Notes under the pieces: generated by a model
The model's database searches: none
What the model was told of the DNA's origin: nothing
The model's input: the letters and a program-made list of their open reading frames with translations, nothing else
Shown: positions 52,379 through 61,900 of the stretch, one piece after another
Layout: each line of letters begins with the position of its first letter
Position numbering within the stretch: the first letter of the stretch is position 1
DNA from: UBA12087 sp964370815
Lineage (GTDB): Bacteria > Chloroflexota > Anaerolineae > Anaerolineales > Villigracilaceae
Direction: 5' to 3'
NCBI GenBank assembly: GCA_964370815.1
Contig: CAYJKQ010000001.1
Coordinates: forward strand, 1 to 64,000
DNA: 64,000 nt
Position numbers and translations under genes: made by a program

Positions 52379-52942
52379 ATGGCTTATGAACTTGGTATTA
52401 CAGCTCGAAATATGGAGGTCACTGATCGTATAAGGGATTATGTAGAAAAGAAAGTTGCAAAACTTGATCGTCATTTTGATGATATTGAAGATATTAAAGT
52501 AGATCTGGTTTTTTCAAAATCGGTAAGAAGTTCTACTGACCGGTACGTTGCACAAATCACTTCACGGGGACGCGGTTTCATGTTACGTTCAGAGGAACCT
52601 GCAGATGAGATATTTGCAGCTTTTGATATTGCTCTTGAAAAAATGCAGCGCCAGGTTGAAAGGTATAAGGGCAAGCGTCAAAAAGGTCGAGTATTTGGGC
52701 GTTCGATCTCAAAACTTTTCAAGGATAATGAATCTGTTGAAGAAGATGAGACTGCAGTTATTGTTAGAAGGAAGGAATTCGAGCTAGTGCCTATGAGTGA
52801 GGAAGAGGCGTTGGAGCAAATGAAGTTATTAGCGCATGAGAATTTTTTCATCTTCTTCAATGTTGACAATAATGCTATTGCTGTGTTATACAGGCGCAAA
52901 GATGGTTCGTATGGATTAATCGAACCAAAAATACGTCAGTAA
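52379..52942 (+). CDS. hpf: Long-form ribosome hibernation promoting factor
   Basis: The 187-residue protein has the N-terminal HPF/YfiA domain (about 3-98: ITARNMEVTDRIRDYVEKKVAKLDRHF) and a C-terminal dimerisation domain (about 125-185: FELVPMSEEEALEQM, NNAIAVLYRRKDGSYGLIEP). The long form drives 100S ribosome dimers in stationary phase. GGAGG lies eight bases before the ATG. It follows comF by 29 bases. Confidence 0.96.
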   Translation: MAYELGITARNMEVTDRIRDYVEKKVAKLDRHFDDIEDIKVDLVFSKSVRSSTDRYVAQITSRGRGFMLRSEEPADEIFAAFDIALEKMQRQVERYKGKRQKGRVFGRSISKLFKDNESVEEDETAVIVRRKEFELVPMSEEEALEQMKLLAHENFFIFFNVDNNAIAVLYRRKDGSYGLIEPKIRQ

Positions 52943-52962
52943 TCACACCGGAAATCATGATG

Positions 52963-52992
52963 CCCCGGTGATCAAAAGCCGGGTCGTTTCTT
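52963..52992 (+). terminator. Possible weak terminator/attenuator after hpf
   Basis: CCCGG and CCGGG pair around ten bases and are followed by TCGTTTCTT. The same CCCCGG can instead pair with ACCGG upstream (52947-52951, within an ATCAC...GTGAT context). Two alternative hairpins therefore exist 20-70 bases before folE. Confidence 0.4.
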
Positions 52993-53009
52993 ATCTAAAA
53001 GAGAATTAA

Positions 53010-53645
53010 ATGGAAAATATTGAGTTTGACGATAATGTGGATGAGGAAAAAATAAATATCAATATGATCGATTCGACTACCATAAAGTCAGCTATTTCGT
53101 CATTATTAACTGCCTTTGGAGAAAATCCAGAAAGAGAAGGTCTTAAGAGAACACCTGAGAGGGTTTCCAGAATGTATTCAGAGCTTCTCGCTGGGTATCA
53201 TTCGGACCCCAAGAAAATTGTTAATGACGCATTATTTGATGTGAAATATGATGAAATGGTTCTCGTAAGGGATATTGAGTTTTACAGTCTTTGTGAACAC
53301 CATTTGCTCCCCTTCATGGGAAGGGTACATGTAGCATATTTACCAAATGGCAAAGTTTTAGGCTTATCGAAGATCCCAAGAATTGTTGACATGTTTGCAA
53401 GGCGATTACAAGTTCAGGAGAGGATGACACGCCAGATCGCAGATTTTATAATGGATACACTTGACCCACATGGTGTAGCCGTTGTTGTTGAGGGACTGCA
53501 TTTGTGTATGATGATGCGCGGAGTTAAGAAACATAATGCACGCATGACTACTTCAGCAATGCATGGTGCTTTCCGATCAAATATCGCAACGCGCCAGGAA
53601 TTTTTGGATAATATCTCCAGAGGAGCGTCAAGTTTGCAGATATGA
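53010..53645 (+). CDS. folE: GTP cyclohydrolase I
   Basis: FolE converts GTP to 7,8-dihydroneopterin triphosphate, the first step to folate. The 211-residue product has the zinc-binding cysteine and histidine in SLCEHHLLPF (about 93-102), the KIPRIVDMFARRLQVQERMTRQI signature and the second zinc cysteine in LHLCMMMRG. The first 25 residues are a variable acidic extension. folB converges from the other side with one base between stops, so two folate genes sit together though not in one transcript. Confidence 0.96.
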   Translation: MENIEFDDNVDEEKININMIDSTTIKSAISSLLTAFGENPEREGLKRTPERVSRMYSELLAGYHSDPKKIVNDALFDVKYDEMVLVRDIEFYSLCEHHLLPFMGRVHVAYLPNGKVLGLSKIPRIVDMFARRLQVQERMTRQIADFIMDTLDPHGVAVVVEGLHLCMMMRGVKKHNARMTTSAMHGAFRSNIATRQEFLDNISRGASSLQI

Positions 53646-53646
53646 G

Positions 53647-54009
53647 TTAGATCACTTCCATGCTTTTTCTTTCTATTTGTATACCAACAGACGCAGTCCC
53701 TTTAACAACTCCTGGTTTTTCTATTCTGACAATTACAGTTTTGACGTTTTTATGACCAAGACAAAGGTTGGCAATATCTTCACCAAGGGCTTCTACTGTG
53801 AAGCGGGTTGATTGCCCAACAAACACCTGAACTTTCTTTGTAATATCACTATAATCAACGCAATCCTTTAAGTCATCTGTTTGAGCAGCCAGCCGAGTAC
53901 TTGTGAACATTCTGATATTTACCAGAATGTCCTGTGGTTGGTTGCGCTCCCATTCATAGACGCCAATTACAGCCTGAACGAGTAAATCTTTGATAAATAT
54001 TTCATCCAT
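53647..54009 (-). CDS. folB: Dihydroneopterin aldolase
   Basis: FolB cleaves 7,8-dihydroneopterin to 6-hydroxymethyl-dihydropterin. The 120-residue T-fold protein has IGVYEWERNQPQDILVNI (about 16-33) with the conserved Glu22-like residue, DYSDITKKV (about 49-57) and the C-terminal IRIEKPGVVKGTASVGIQIER. AGGA lies upstream of the ATG. It is monocistronic and convergent with folE. Confidence 0.93.
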   Translation of the reverse strand: MDEIFIKDLLVQAVIGVYEWERNQPQDILVNIRMFTSTRLAAQTDDLKDCVDYSDITKKVQVFVGQSTRFTVEALGEDIANLCLGHKNVKTVIVRIEKPGVVKGTASVGIQIERKSMEVI

Positions 54010-54200
54010 GGATTTTCCTATATCTTGCTGGAAATGCTTGATAATTTATTTAAAGAGTACTTTTGAATTTCCAAGGTTGGTGTTTTAGATATATCTTAAG
54101 CAAAAGGTATATAATCTTATATAACATTTGCATTCCAAGCTGTTTTGTTCTACACTTAATCAATCAATGATTAATCATACCTTAAGAGCGAGAAAAAGCC

Positions 54201-54962
54201 ATGCTTCTCTCTGAAACAACTTATGTTGGAATTGATCCAACAGCCGGGCGTATGCCATTTACATATGCAGTTTTGGATGCAGATTGTAATTTAATTGCAT
54301 TGGACAGCGGAGAATTGGAGGATGTTTGTGGGTTCATTACTGGTCAAATGAATGCTTTTGTGGCTGTTAATGGACCTCAGAATCCAAATCAGGGATTGGT
54401 TAAAAAGGAATTGGAAAAGCAGGGATTGTTGCCAGGTCAAATGCGCGGAGCAGATATGCGGTTGGCAGAATATCTGCTCCGAGAGAAATCCATAGTGATC
54501 TCGCCAACTCCGGCAAAGCGAGAGTATTGCCCCGAATGGATGCAATTGAGTTTTTCTCTTTACCACAGATTGGAAGAGGCTGGTTATAAACAATACCCCA
54601 CCGATAATGCTCCCCGACAATGGCTTGAAACACACCCACATGCGGCTTTTTGTGCCTTGCTTTTTCAGCAACCATTATCCAAACCAACAATGGAGGGGCG
54701 ATTACAACGCCAGTTAGTGTTACATGAAGCTGATGTCGGCATTAGAAACCCGATGGAATTTTTTGAAGAGATCACAAGGCATCGATTAATTAAAGGTGTA
54801 TTTCCTTTTGAGATAATCTATACGCCGGAACAATTAGATGCATTGATCGCTGCTTATACTGCATTTTTGGCTGCCAGAGAACCGCAAAAGATTAGTTTTG
54901 TTGGCTCAGTAGATGAAGGTAGGATCGTTTTACCGGTAGGTGAATTGAAAGATTATTATTGA
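54201..54962 (+). CDS. DUF429-like protein (RNase H-fold, function unknown)
   Basis: The 253-residue protein resembles the DUF429 family. It has an N-terminal YVGIDPTAGRMPFTYAVLD (about 8-26) with the acidic residue expected of an RNase H-like fold, an AVNGPQ motif where DUF429 has VDAP, and ETHPHAAFCALL (about 146-157). DUF429 proteins are predicted nucleases but are poorly characterised. The Asp-to-Asn change in AVNGP could affect activity. It is monocistronic and convergent with the next gene. Confidence 0.65.
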   Translation: MLLSETTYVGIDPTAGRMPFTYAVLDADCNLIALDSGELEDVCGFITGQMNAFVAVNGPQNPNQGLVKKELEKQGLLPGQMRGADMRLAEYLLREKSIVISPTPAKREYCPEWMQLSFSLYHRLEEAGYKQYPTDNAPRQWLETHPHAAFCALLFQQPLSKPTMEGRLQRQLVLHEADVGIRNPMEFFEEITRHRLIKGVFPFEIIYTPEQLDALIAAYTAFLAAREPQKISFVGSVDEGRIVLPVGELKDYY

Positions 54963-54969
54963 TAATGTG

Positions 54970-56034
54970 TTAGAGCCTGATCACTTGTCCGCAGAAATCG
55001 CAAGTTATACTATCCATACCTCTTAAAATCACCTGGTCGATCTTTCCTCCACAGCTGGGACATTGTGTAGGAGCAGCCTTAACTTTTTCAACCTCGGCTT
55101 GATCAATTGCTACCGCGCGGTCCTTATCATAATCCTTCGCAATAACACGGTTTATTAATCCTTGCCAAATCGTACAATCCTGCCAGATGTGTAAATGCGC
55201 TGTACGAACTTGTGCACCTGTACCAAAGATAATATCAAGGTGATCTTCATTCTTCAGCATTCCTTGCTTGCTAGTCTTGATATCCTCTACCAAGGCTATC
55301 GGTGTATCAAGTAATAAATTTTGGATCTTTTGCTTTTCTGTGGCAATAAAGAGAATCTTTTTAGTTGCGACTTCTTCCTTCTGTTCGAAAATCAATCTTT
55401 GATCCGTTAGATAAAGAACTCCCTCAGGGTCATCTTTTTGTTCTTTCCCTGTCTTCCACCAAACAGATTTAACTGCCATTACGCCAGCTTCGTTTGGCAT
55501 GAGCTTGAATGATGCTTCTGAAATTTGTGTGAGCATCCATTCGACTTCGGTCAGATGATTACTCATCTTATGGACCTGGTTGTTTAAGGTGTCGTACATT
55601 CCAGCTATCATTCGTTCAGTTGAGGATATATTACTTTCAAGAGAACTTACACTTGTTTGTAAATTGTTGAGAATTGGTCGGGCAGACATCGGATTATTAA
55701 TGGATGCTGTCAATCGAGGTAATTGTGTTTCGATTGCTCGCAACCTGGCAGACAATGGTGCAGATTGAACATTTAGCTGCTGCTGAACATTTGGAAGGAT
55801 GACCACCCATTGTCTTCTATAATCTATAGCCTGACTCTCAAGCGATTTTTCAAAGACGTAACCTCTTTGGCGTAAATTCGCAACACGTTGTCCCATGGTA
55901 TTGATTGTTGTTTGAATATCCTCCAACGCATCTCTAGCCTTTGTTAATCGAGCACCATCTTGTAGTGTATTTATCTTAGCTTTTAAAGAATTAATTTCAC
56001 TTGTGATCTGTTGCATTGGTGTGGGTGTTGTCAT
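54970..56034 (-). CDS. Coiled-coil protein with C-terminal zinc ribbon
   Basis: I do not recognise the family. The 354-residue product has long helical/coiled-coil segments (about 5-175, rich in Gln, Leu, Ser). A globular middle part (about 180-310: GVMAVKSVWWKTG...GVLYLTDQRLIFEQKE) looks like a PH/GRAM-type lipid- or protein-binding fold. It ends in a zinc ribbon with CPSC and CDFC pairs. There is no signal peptide or membrane helix. ATG 56034 has GGAGG five bases upstream. A membrane-associated or scaffolding role is possible but unproven. Confidence 0.6.
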   Translation of the reverse strand: MTTPTPMQQITSEINSLKAKINTLQDGARLTKARDALEDIQTTINTMGQRVANLRQRGYVFEKSLESQAIDYRRQWVVILPNVQQQLNVQSAPLSARLRAIETQLPRLTASINNPMSARPILNNLQTSVSSLESNISSTERMIAGMYDTLNNQVHKMSNHLTEVEWMLTQISEASFKLMPNEAGVMAVKSVWWKTGKEQKDDPEGVLYLTDQRLIFEQKEEVATKKILFIATEKQKIQNLLLDTPIALVEDIKTSKQGMLKNEDHLDIIFGTGAQVRTAHLHIWQDCTIWQGLINRVIAKDYDKDRAVAIDQAEVEKVKAAPTQCPSCGGKIDQVILRGMDSITCDFCGQVIRL

Positions 56035-56474
56035 TTTTTCCTCCAAGATTAGTTTAATTAATTTCTTAAGATCAATTATTGCACATTTACATAATTATGG
56101 CAAATAATTAATTTGGAATGTTTACATTTTTTCGAAACAGTGAGATCTTAGAATTGTGAATTCTCGCTACGTATCTTTGCAACTCCCCCCCCAATTTTAG
56201 GGAGGATGAAGTTCATGGTGAAATTAGAAATTCCACTCCAATAAAGAGATTACTAAAAAGCGCTTACAAGGAAGCGGTGTGTATATTTAAAAAAAATCCA
56301 GAAGGTGGATATTGTTTCTTATAGGAAAAGTTATAACAAGCATATGTTGAATCCAAACAGGGTCTGAAACCTACAATTCATTATAACTATTCTTAAAATC
56401 ATAATAATCAAGTGATATCAAATGTGTACATGGTAAAATGTCAAGCAGAATCTGCATTGATGAAAGGTTTGAAA
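56035..56474. other. Intergenic region with one inverted repeat
   Basis: No gene is seen. Around 56183-56209, CTCCC and GGGAG flank a C-rich and AATTTTA core, followed by GATGAAGTT, which pairs poorly with AACTCCC. This resembles scattered repeat remnants rather than a terminator. The right 80 bases lead into the transketolase start, where AAAGG gives an SD. Confidence 0.5.
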
Positions 56475-58484
56475 ATGGACAATAATGATCTTCAAGCAAG
56501 AGCGATCAATACTCTACGGTTTTTATCAGCTGATATGGTCCAAGAGGCGAATTCCGGACATCCAGGATTACCTATGGGGGCAGCAGCAATCGCATATACA
56601 ATCTGGACACGTCATTTGCATCATAATCCCCATAACCCAAACTGGTCTGACAGAGATCGTTTCATACTTTCAGGCGGACACGGATCAGCGTTGCTTTACT
56701 CTCTCCTGCATTTAACAGGTTACGATTTAGAATTGAACGAATTGCGAAGATTTAGGCAGTGGGGTAGCCTGACTCCAGGACATCCAGAATATGGATTAAC
56801 GCCAGGAGTTGAGACGACAACCGGTCCATTAGGTCAAGGATTCAGCAATGGCGTAGGATTCGCAATAGCAGAAAAACAAATGGCAGCTGAGTTTAATACC
56901 GCTGAATTCTCAATTGTTGATCATTTTGTCTTTGCAATTGTTACTGATGGGGATCTCATGGAAGGAGTCGCTTCCGAGGCAGCTTCATTAGCCGGTCATT
57001 TGATGCTTGGAAAATTAATTTATCTTTATGATGACAATCGAATAACGATTGATGGATCAACAGATCTGGCATTTACCGAAGATCGAATGGCTCGATTCGA
57101 TGCATATGGTTGGCATACCCAGGTGGTGCCAGATGGAAATGATGTGGAAGCAATTGATAAGGCTATTTGTGCAGCAAAAGAAGACAATCGCCCTTCGATA
57201 ATTCTATGTCGAACAGAAATAGGTTACGGATTACCAACCAGGCAAAATACAAGTAAAGCACATGGAGAACCTCCAGGAGAAGTTGAACTGAACGGAGCCA
57301 AGAAGAATCTCAATTGGCCAACTGAGCCTCGTTTCTTTATTCCTGATGATGTTCTTGAACATTTCCGGATGGCTGTAGAAGCTGGAAGAAGTAGTGAGGG
57401 TGATTGGAATGTCCGTTTTCAGGCTTATTTGAGGGCACACCCACAAAATGCTGCAGAATTTGTCCGTCGAATTGAGAGCAAGCTTCCGCATGGGTGGGAT
57501 GCTGAATTGCCAGTCTTTCCAGCGGATCCAAAGGGAATGGCAAGCCGGGCTGCTTCAGGAAAAATTCTAAATTACCTTGCACAAAAATTGCCAGAGCTTT
57601 CTGGAGGATCAGCTGATCTGGCGCCTTCCAACCTAACCTACCTTAACGGTTTTCATGATTTTCAAGCAACCACTCCTGGAGGAAGAAATTTTCATTTTGG
57701 GGTGCGAGAACACGGCATGGGGGCTGTGATCAATGGGATGGCATTACATAAAGGGATTATCCCATATGGGGCGACCTTCCTGGTTTTCTCAGATTATATG
57801 AGGGGTGCATTGCGGATTTCTGCTCTTTCAAAAATTAAATCTATCTGGGTTTTCACTCATGACAGTATAGGGTTAGGAGAAGACGGTCCCACTCACCAAC
57901 CAGTTGAACACCTTGCAGCCTTGCGAGCCATACCTAATTTTTCTGTAATTCGACCTGCAGATGCAAATGAAACGAGCGAAGCCTGGAAATTGGCGATCAC
58001 GCGCCAGGAAGGACCGACAGCTCTAATCTTTTCCCGACAATCATTGCCAACGCTGGATCGTGTTGAGTGTTCACCGGCATCTAATCTAAAACGAGGGGCT
58101 TATATTCTTGCTGAATTTGGAAATGGAAAACCTGATTTGATTTTAATGGCCTCTGGATCTGAGGTCTCACTTATCCTTGACGCAGCGAAGAAATTGGCAA
58201 TTGAAGGGTTATGTATTCGAGTGGTATCGTTCCCTTCGTGGGATATTTTCCAATCACAAAGTGAGGATTATAAGGAGAGGGTTTTTCCATCAGATATAAC
58301 TGCTCGTTTATCTGTTGAGATGGGGATCGCCCAGGGATGGGATCAGTGGGTGGGATCAAAGGGTACAATTATTAGTATTGATCATTTCGGAGCATCTGCT
58401 CCGGCAGATATTTTATTCGAAAAATTTGGTTTCACTGTTGAGAACATTGTTAAGAAATCCCAGGAGCTTTTACAAAATAAATAA
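56475..58484 (+). CDS. tkt: Transketolase
   Basis: Transketolase moves two-carbon units between sugar phosphates with thiamine diphosphate. I start at ATG 56475 (MDNNDLQARAINTLRFL), with AAAGG seven bases upstream; the open frame reaches back to 56412 without family sequence. The 669-residue product has SGHPGLPMGAA (about 28-38), the ThDP motif GDGDLMEG-like TDGDLMEGVASE (about 159-170) and the C-terminal-half GLGEDGPTHQPVEHLAALRA signature. All three domains are complete. It pairs with the transaldolase gene downstream for the non-oxidative pentose phosphate pathway. Confidence 0.96.
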   Translation: MDNNDLQARAINTLRFLSADMVQEANSGHPGLPMGAAAIAYTIWTRHLHHNPHNPNWSDRDRFILSGGHGSALLYSLLHLTGYDLELNELRRFRQWGSLTPGHPEYGLTPGVETTTGPLGQGFSNGVGFAIAEKQMAAEFNTAEFSIVDHFVFAIVTDGDLMEGVASEAASLAGHLMLGKLIYLYDDNRITIDGSTDLAFTEDRMARFDAYGWHTQVVPDGNDVEAIDKAICAAKEDNRPSIILCRTEIGYGLPTRQNTSKAHGEPPGEVELNGAKKNLNWPTEPRFFIPDDVLEHFRMAVEAGRSSEGDWNVRFQAYLRAHPQNAAEFVRRIESKLPHGWDAELPVFPADPKGMASRAASGKILNYLAQKLPELSGGSADLAPSNLTYLNGFHDFQATTPGGRNFHFGVREHGMGAVINGMALHKGIIPYGATFLVFSDYMRGALRISALSKIKSIWVFTHDSIGLGEDGPTHQPVEHLAALRAIPNFSVIRPADANETSEAWKLAITRQEGPTALIFSRQSLPTLDRVECSPASNLKRGAYILAEFGNGKPDLILMASGSEVSLILDAAKKLAIEGLCIRVVSFPSWDIFQSQSEDYKERVFPSDITARLSVEMGIAQGWDQWVGSKGTIISIDHFGASAPADILFEKFGFTVENIVKKSQELLQNK

Positions 58485-58655
58485 CTACTGTCGTCAATAA
58501 ACAGTCGTATGCTATGTAAATAAGGGCTAAACTAATTTATTATCCCTTGGAAATTGCGCAAAATAAAGATGTTTACAATGATAGTAAAATTTTTTTGATA
58601 TGAAAACTTGTTGGAGAAATATCAGATTAAATATAAATTACGAATGAGGAAGCCA

Positions 58656-59747
58656 ATGAAAAATCCAATACAAGAGACGATTCTGTTAGGCCAATCGCTT
58701 TGGTATGACAATATCCAACGCCGATTATTGGAAAATGGGGAAATGGAGAGTCTAATTTCAAGGGGGGAGATTCGAGGAATGACCTCAAATCCATCCATTT
58801 TTAATAATGCAATTGCCAAATCAAGCGACTATGACTCGGCACTGATACCTCTGGCTAAGTCAGGTTGGGATGCTGAAAAAATATTTTGGGAGTTGGCGAC
58901 AAAAGATATTCTTTCTGCTTTAGAACTTTTCACACCGCTATATCAGCAATCTGGAGGAAATGATGGTTTTGTAAGCCTGGAAGTTAATCCATCATTTGCC
59001 CATGATACAGAGGCTACTTACAACCAGGTAAAACACCTGTGGGATAAGATAAACAAACCTAATCTGATGGTAAAGATCCCAGCTACTCCGGAGGGGTTAC
59101 CTGCTATTCGCAAAGCGATAGCTGATGGTATCAATGTTAATGTTACCCTGATATTTTCAATAGAACGCTATTGTGAAGTAATGCAGGCATATTTGGGAGG
59201 AATACAAGACCGATTGAATTTAGGAAAATCTGTTCGGAATATTTCCTCTGTAGCGTCTTTCTTTGTTTCCAGATTAGATTCAAAGATAGATGGACGTCTA
59301 ACAGAAACCTCAAATTTAAAGGGCAAAGCTGCGATTGCCAATACAAAATTGGCGTATTTAAAATTTTGTGAAGTTTTCGGCAGAGATGAATTTAAGAAAT
59401 TACACGCTGAAGGTTGTCAATATCAACGACCTTTATGGGCTTCAACCAGCACCAAGAACAAGAATTATCCAGATACACTTTATGTAGATAAGTTGATTGG
59501 TCCGCAAACTGTAAATACAGTTCCGCCAGATACATTGGATGCGTTTCGTGATCATGGAACTGCAAGAATAACCATAAATCAAGGTGTGGAAGAAGCTCGC
59601 CAAACGATAAAAGATTTGGAAAAGGAAGGTGTGTTCATCGATAGTGTCACCAAAGAACTTGAAGATGAAGGCGTCAAGGCTTTTAGTGATGCTTTCATCG
59701 CATTAATTGAAACAATCGAGATAAGACGCAAGAAGGCAATTGGGTAA
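58656..59747 (+). CDS. tal: Transaldolase
   Basis: Transaldolase transfers a dihydroxyacetone unit between sugar phosphates through a lysine Schiff base. The 363-residue product is the longer mycobacterial/cyanobacterial-type form. MTSNPSIFNNAIAKSSDYD is at about 34-52, the catalytic lysine is in LMVKIPATPEG (about 137-147), and VASFFVSRLDSKID follows. ATG 58656 has GAGG six bases upstream; two earlier in-frame starts are less likely. It follows tkt by 171 bases. Confidence 0.94.
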   Translation: MKNPIQETILLGQSLWYDNIQRRLLENGEMESLISRGEIRGMTSNPSIFNNAIAKSSDYDSALIPLAKSGWDAEKIFWELATKDILSALELFTPLYQQSGGNDGFVSLEVNPSFAHDTEATYNQVKHLWDKINKPNLMVKIPATPEGLPAIRKAIADGINVNVTLIFSIERYCEVMQAYLGGIQDRLNLGKSVRNISSVASFFVSRLDSKIDGRLTETSNLKGKAAIANTKLAYLKFCEVFGRDEFKKLHAEGCQYQRPLWASTSTKNKNYPDTLYVDKLIGPQTVNTVPPDTLDAFRDHGTARITINQGVEEARQTIKDLEKEGVFIDSVTKELEDEGVKAFSDAFIALIETIEIRRKKAIG

Positions 59748-59821
59748 GAAAAAGATGATCTGGCTTACTAGTTGCGCATAGCCACTTCTTATTATTATCT
59801 CAATACAATTATTATATTGAA

Positions 59822-61423
59822 TCAAATATCAGGTTTCAGTTTTTTTCTAATTCTTGCAGTGGTATATCTATCGAATATCCTTAAGATGAAAGTCGAACTT
59901 GCCAGTTTATTAAAGAAGAATTGGGCAATCTTTTCAAACCTATTTAACGGTTTTGGAAAATTAATAAATTCAGAATATGCATAATTCACACCATTGATAA
60001 GATAATTGTAATCTCCATTGTATTGAATTTCTGGTTTTGAAACCAGAAAAGTCTGTAATGATTGTCTTTCAGGATCAGTGAGCCAGGTTGGGAGATCGGA
60101 AGTTGCTTTAAATTCAGTAATCTCTGCGAGATTCTTTAATAGATCTTTTTGTTGACCGGTAATTTCATGGTCGTGTGAGTGAAAATAAACCACATCAGGA
60201 TCGGTTTTCACTATCGGTTTTAGCCATAGCCTATTTAAAGTAGTTCTAATTGCATTTTGGATACCAGGAACAGTAAAATTATTCATGATGCGGCTTTCTA
60301 AATTTAAGTTCCAGGTATCAGATACATCTGGACCAACCCTGATCGCATCACACAATCCCAAAGAAGGCAGGATGGGTGCGCCACAGGTTAAAAGAAATGC
60401 ATCTCCGAGAGCTTCCCGGATTGACTCAAGACCGTGACGATAAGCAGATTCCCGAGGGATATTTTGGTAACGTATTCCGGGGAGAGCTCCAGCGTAAAGG
60501 AAATCCAGTTTTACATAGTCGAAACCCCATTCTCGAATATTCTTCATCAATTGTTTTAACCAAACCAATACCTGTGGGTGGGTCGTATCAAGAGCAAATA
60601 GATTTTCTGACCAATTCACTCCAGCTTGAACTAATTTTCCTTTTTCATCATGCAATAACCAATCACTGTGATCCTGAAATATAGTTGAGGAAGGTACGAC
60701 AAGCAAAGGAGCCAGCCAGATACCTGCTTTTCTTCCAGTTGATTTAATAGTATTGGCCATAAGTTGCATTCCAGATGGAAATTTATCATTTCCTTCCCAG
60801 TCACCGATTTTTTTCTGCCACCCATCATCTATCTGGAAAACATCAAATGGAAGGTCATCCATTTCCTGTAAGATCCGGAGAAGATTGTTTTCACTAATTT
60901 CTTTATAAAGGCTGTACCAGGAACACCATATTCTTGGTGAATCCGTTGGTTTGGCTATTCCAAATCGTTTTCCTAGAAGCTTAGCATATCTATTAAAAAC
61001 ACCCTGTTCTGACCCTATGGCTAAAAACCAATCACCATTTCCATGTTCGTATGAACCAGAAAATTTCCTGTTATCGTAAGTGACATGGGATTCCAAGCTC
61101 AAAGCACCCAATAATAGCATTCTCTCATCGGGTGTTTTGATCGCTCCCATCCAGGACCCGTTTGGTCTTTTCTCGAACGCATACATTGGATCAGTTTGCA
61201 TGGCGTGGAGAGATGTTGGGTAAGAAGTTGCAGGAAATCGCCTCACATCCATCCAGGAAGTCAGACTCCAGGATTGCCAGCCATGGCAAAAGTATTGGTC
61301 AGATATAAATGGCAAATCGAGAGAAATTTCAGAACCCGATAAAATTACATCCGATCCAAGCATGGTGTATTTTTCTGCTTCAACTTCCACATTAAATTGT
61401 CCTAAATTTAGGGAAAATTTCAT
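59822..61423 (-). CDS. GH36 alpha-galactosidase-like glycoside hydrolase
   Basis: The 533-residue protein has an N-terminal beta domain (about 1-170) and a (beta/alpha)8 barrel. Catalytic residues are visible: the nucleophile Asp in YVKLDFLYAG and the acid/base Asp in RVGPDVSDTW. FQIDDGWQKKIGDWEGN is the usual GH36 substrate-site segment. The length is short for GH36 (often about 700), and the N-terminal supersandwich is reduced. There is no signal peptide, so it acts in the cytoplasm on imported galactosides. I choose ATG 61423 (MKFSLNLGQ), with AAGGA upstream. No transporter or regulator is adjacent. Confidence 0.85.
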   Translation of the reverse strand: MKFSLNLGQFNVEVEAEKYTMLGSDVILSGSEISLDLPFISDQYFCHGWQSWSLTSWMDVRRFPATSYPTSLHAMQTDPMYAFEKRPNGSWMGAIKTPDERMLLLGALSLESHVTYDNRKFSGSYEHGNGDWFLAIGSEQGVFNRYAKLLGKRFGIAKPTDSPRIWCSWYSLYKEISENNLLRILQEMDDLPFDVFQIDDGWQKKIGDWEGNDKFPSGMQLMANTIKSTGRKAGIWLAPLLVVPSSTIFQDHSDWLLHDEKGKLVQAGVNWSENLFALDTTHPQVLVWLKQLMKNIREWGFDYVKLDFLYAGALPGIRYQNIPRESAYRHGLESIREALGDAFLLTCGAPILPSLGLCDAIRVGPDVSDTWNLNLESRIMNNFTVPGIQNAIRTTLNRLWLKPIVKTDPDVVYFHSHDHEITGQQKDLLKNLAEITEFKATSDLPTWLTDPERQSLQTFLVSKPEIQYNGDYNYLINGVNYAYSEFINFPKPLNRFEKIAQFFFNKLASSTFILRIFDRYTTARIRKKLKPDI

Positions 61424-61604
61424 AAATTTTTCCTTATTTGAATTACTGAGTTTAATAATATGGTAATTATAACGTAGCTCTAATTTGCTGTTATTAATAT
61501 GCTTATACTTCCAGATATCCGTAGCTATCTCGAGGTGTATCATGAAAAATTTATTTATTGACCAGAAAATTGTTATGTGGCATAATCCAATAGATAATTA
61601 ACAG

Positions 61605-61875
61605 CATTGATGGAAACGAGTAAACCAATTTCAACTGTCAGCGAGTCTGTAGAGAGTGAAAGTCAGATCAGAAAAATTGGTTGAAAATCATTCTGGAGCT
61701 GCAATCTGAAAGTTTTTTAAATGAGTAGGAAAGCCGGGTTCATTCCTCGTTATTGGAATGCGAGTATTTTGCCTTGGAGCCGTACTCGATAAGTGCCTGT
61801 GTAACAGGAAACAGAGTGGTACCGCGCGAGCATTTACGCTCTCGTCTCTGATTTGGGACGAGAGTATTGTTTTAT
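61605..61875 (+). promoter_or_regulatory. T-box riboswitch, isoleucine (AUC) specifier
   Basis: This leader senses uncharged tRNA-Ile and controls ileS. Stem I shows AGTA (61619-61622), a 9-bp stem AACCAATTT/AAATTGGTT (61623-61631 with 61674-61682), then GAA-A-AUC-A. This puts the specifier codon AUC at 61687-61689, in the loop opposite AGTA. Stem III (CGAGTA/TACTCG, about 61761-61788) precedes the T-box AGAGTGGTACCGCG (61814-61827). Its UGGU bulge (61817-61820) fits the ACCA end of tRNA-Ile. A terminator with a 10-bp stem (61839-61848 with 61855-61864) and a T-rich tail competes with the antiterminator. The start of the leader is approximate. Confidence 0.92.
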
Positions 61876-61900
61876 AAGAAATTATTTTTTTGGAGGTACG

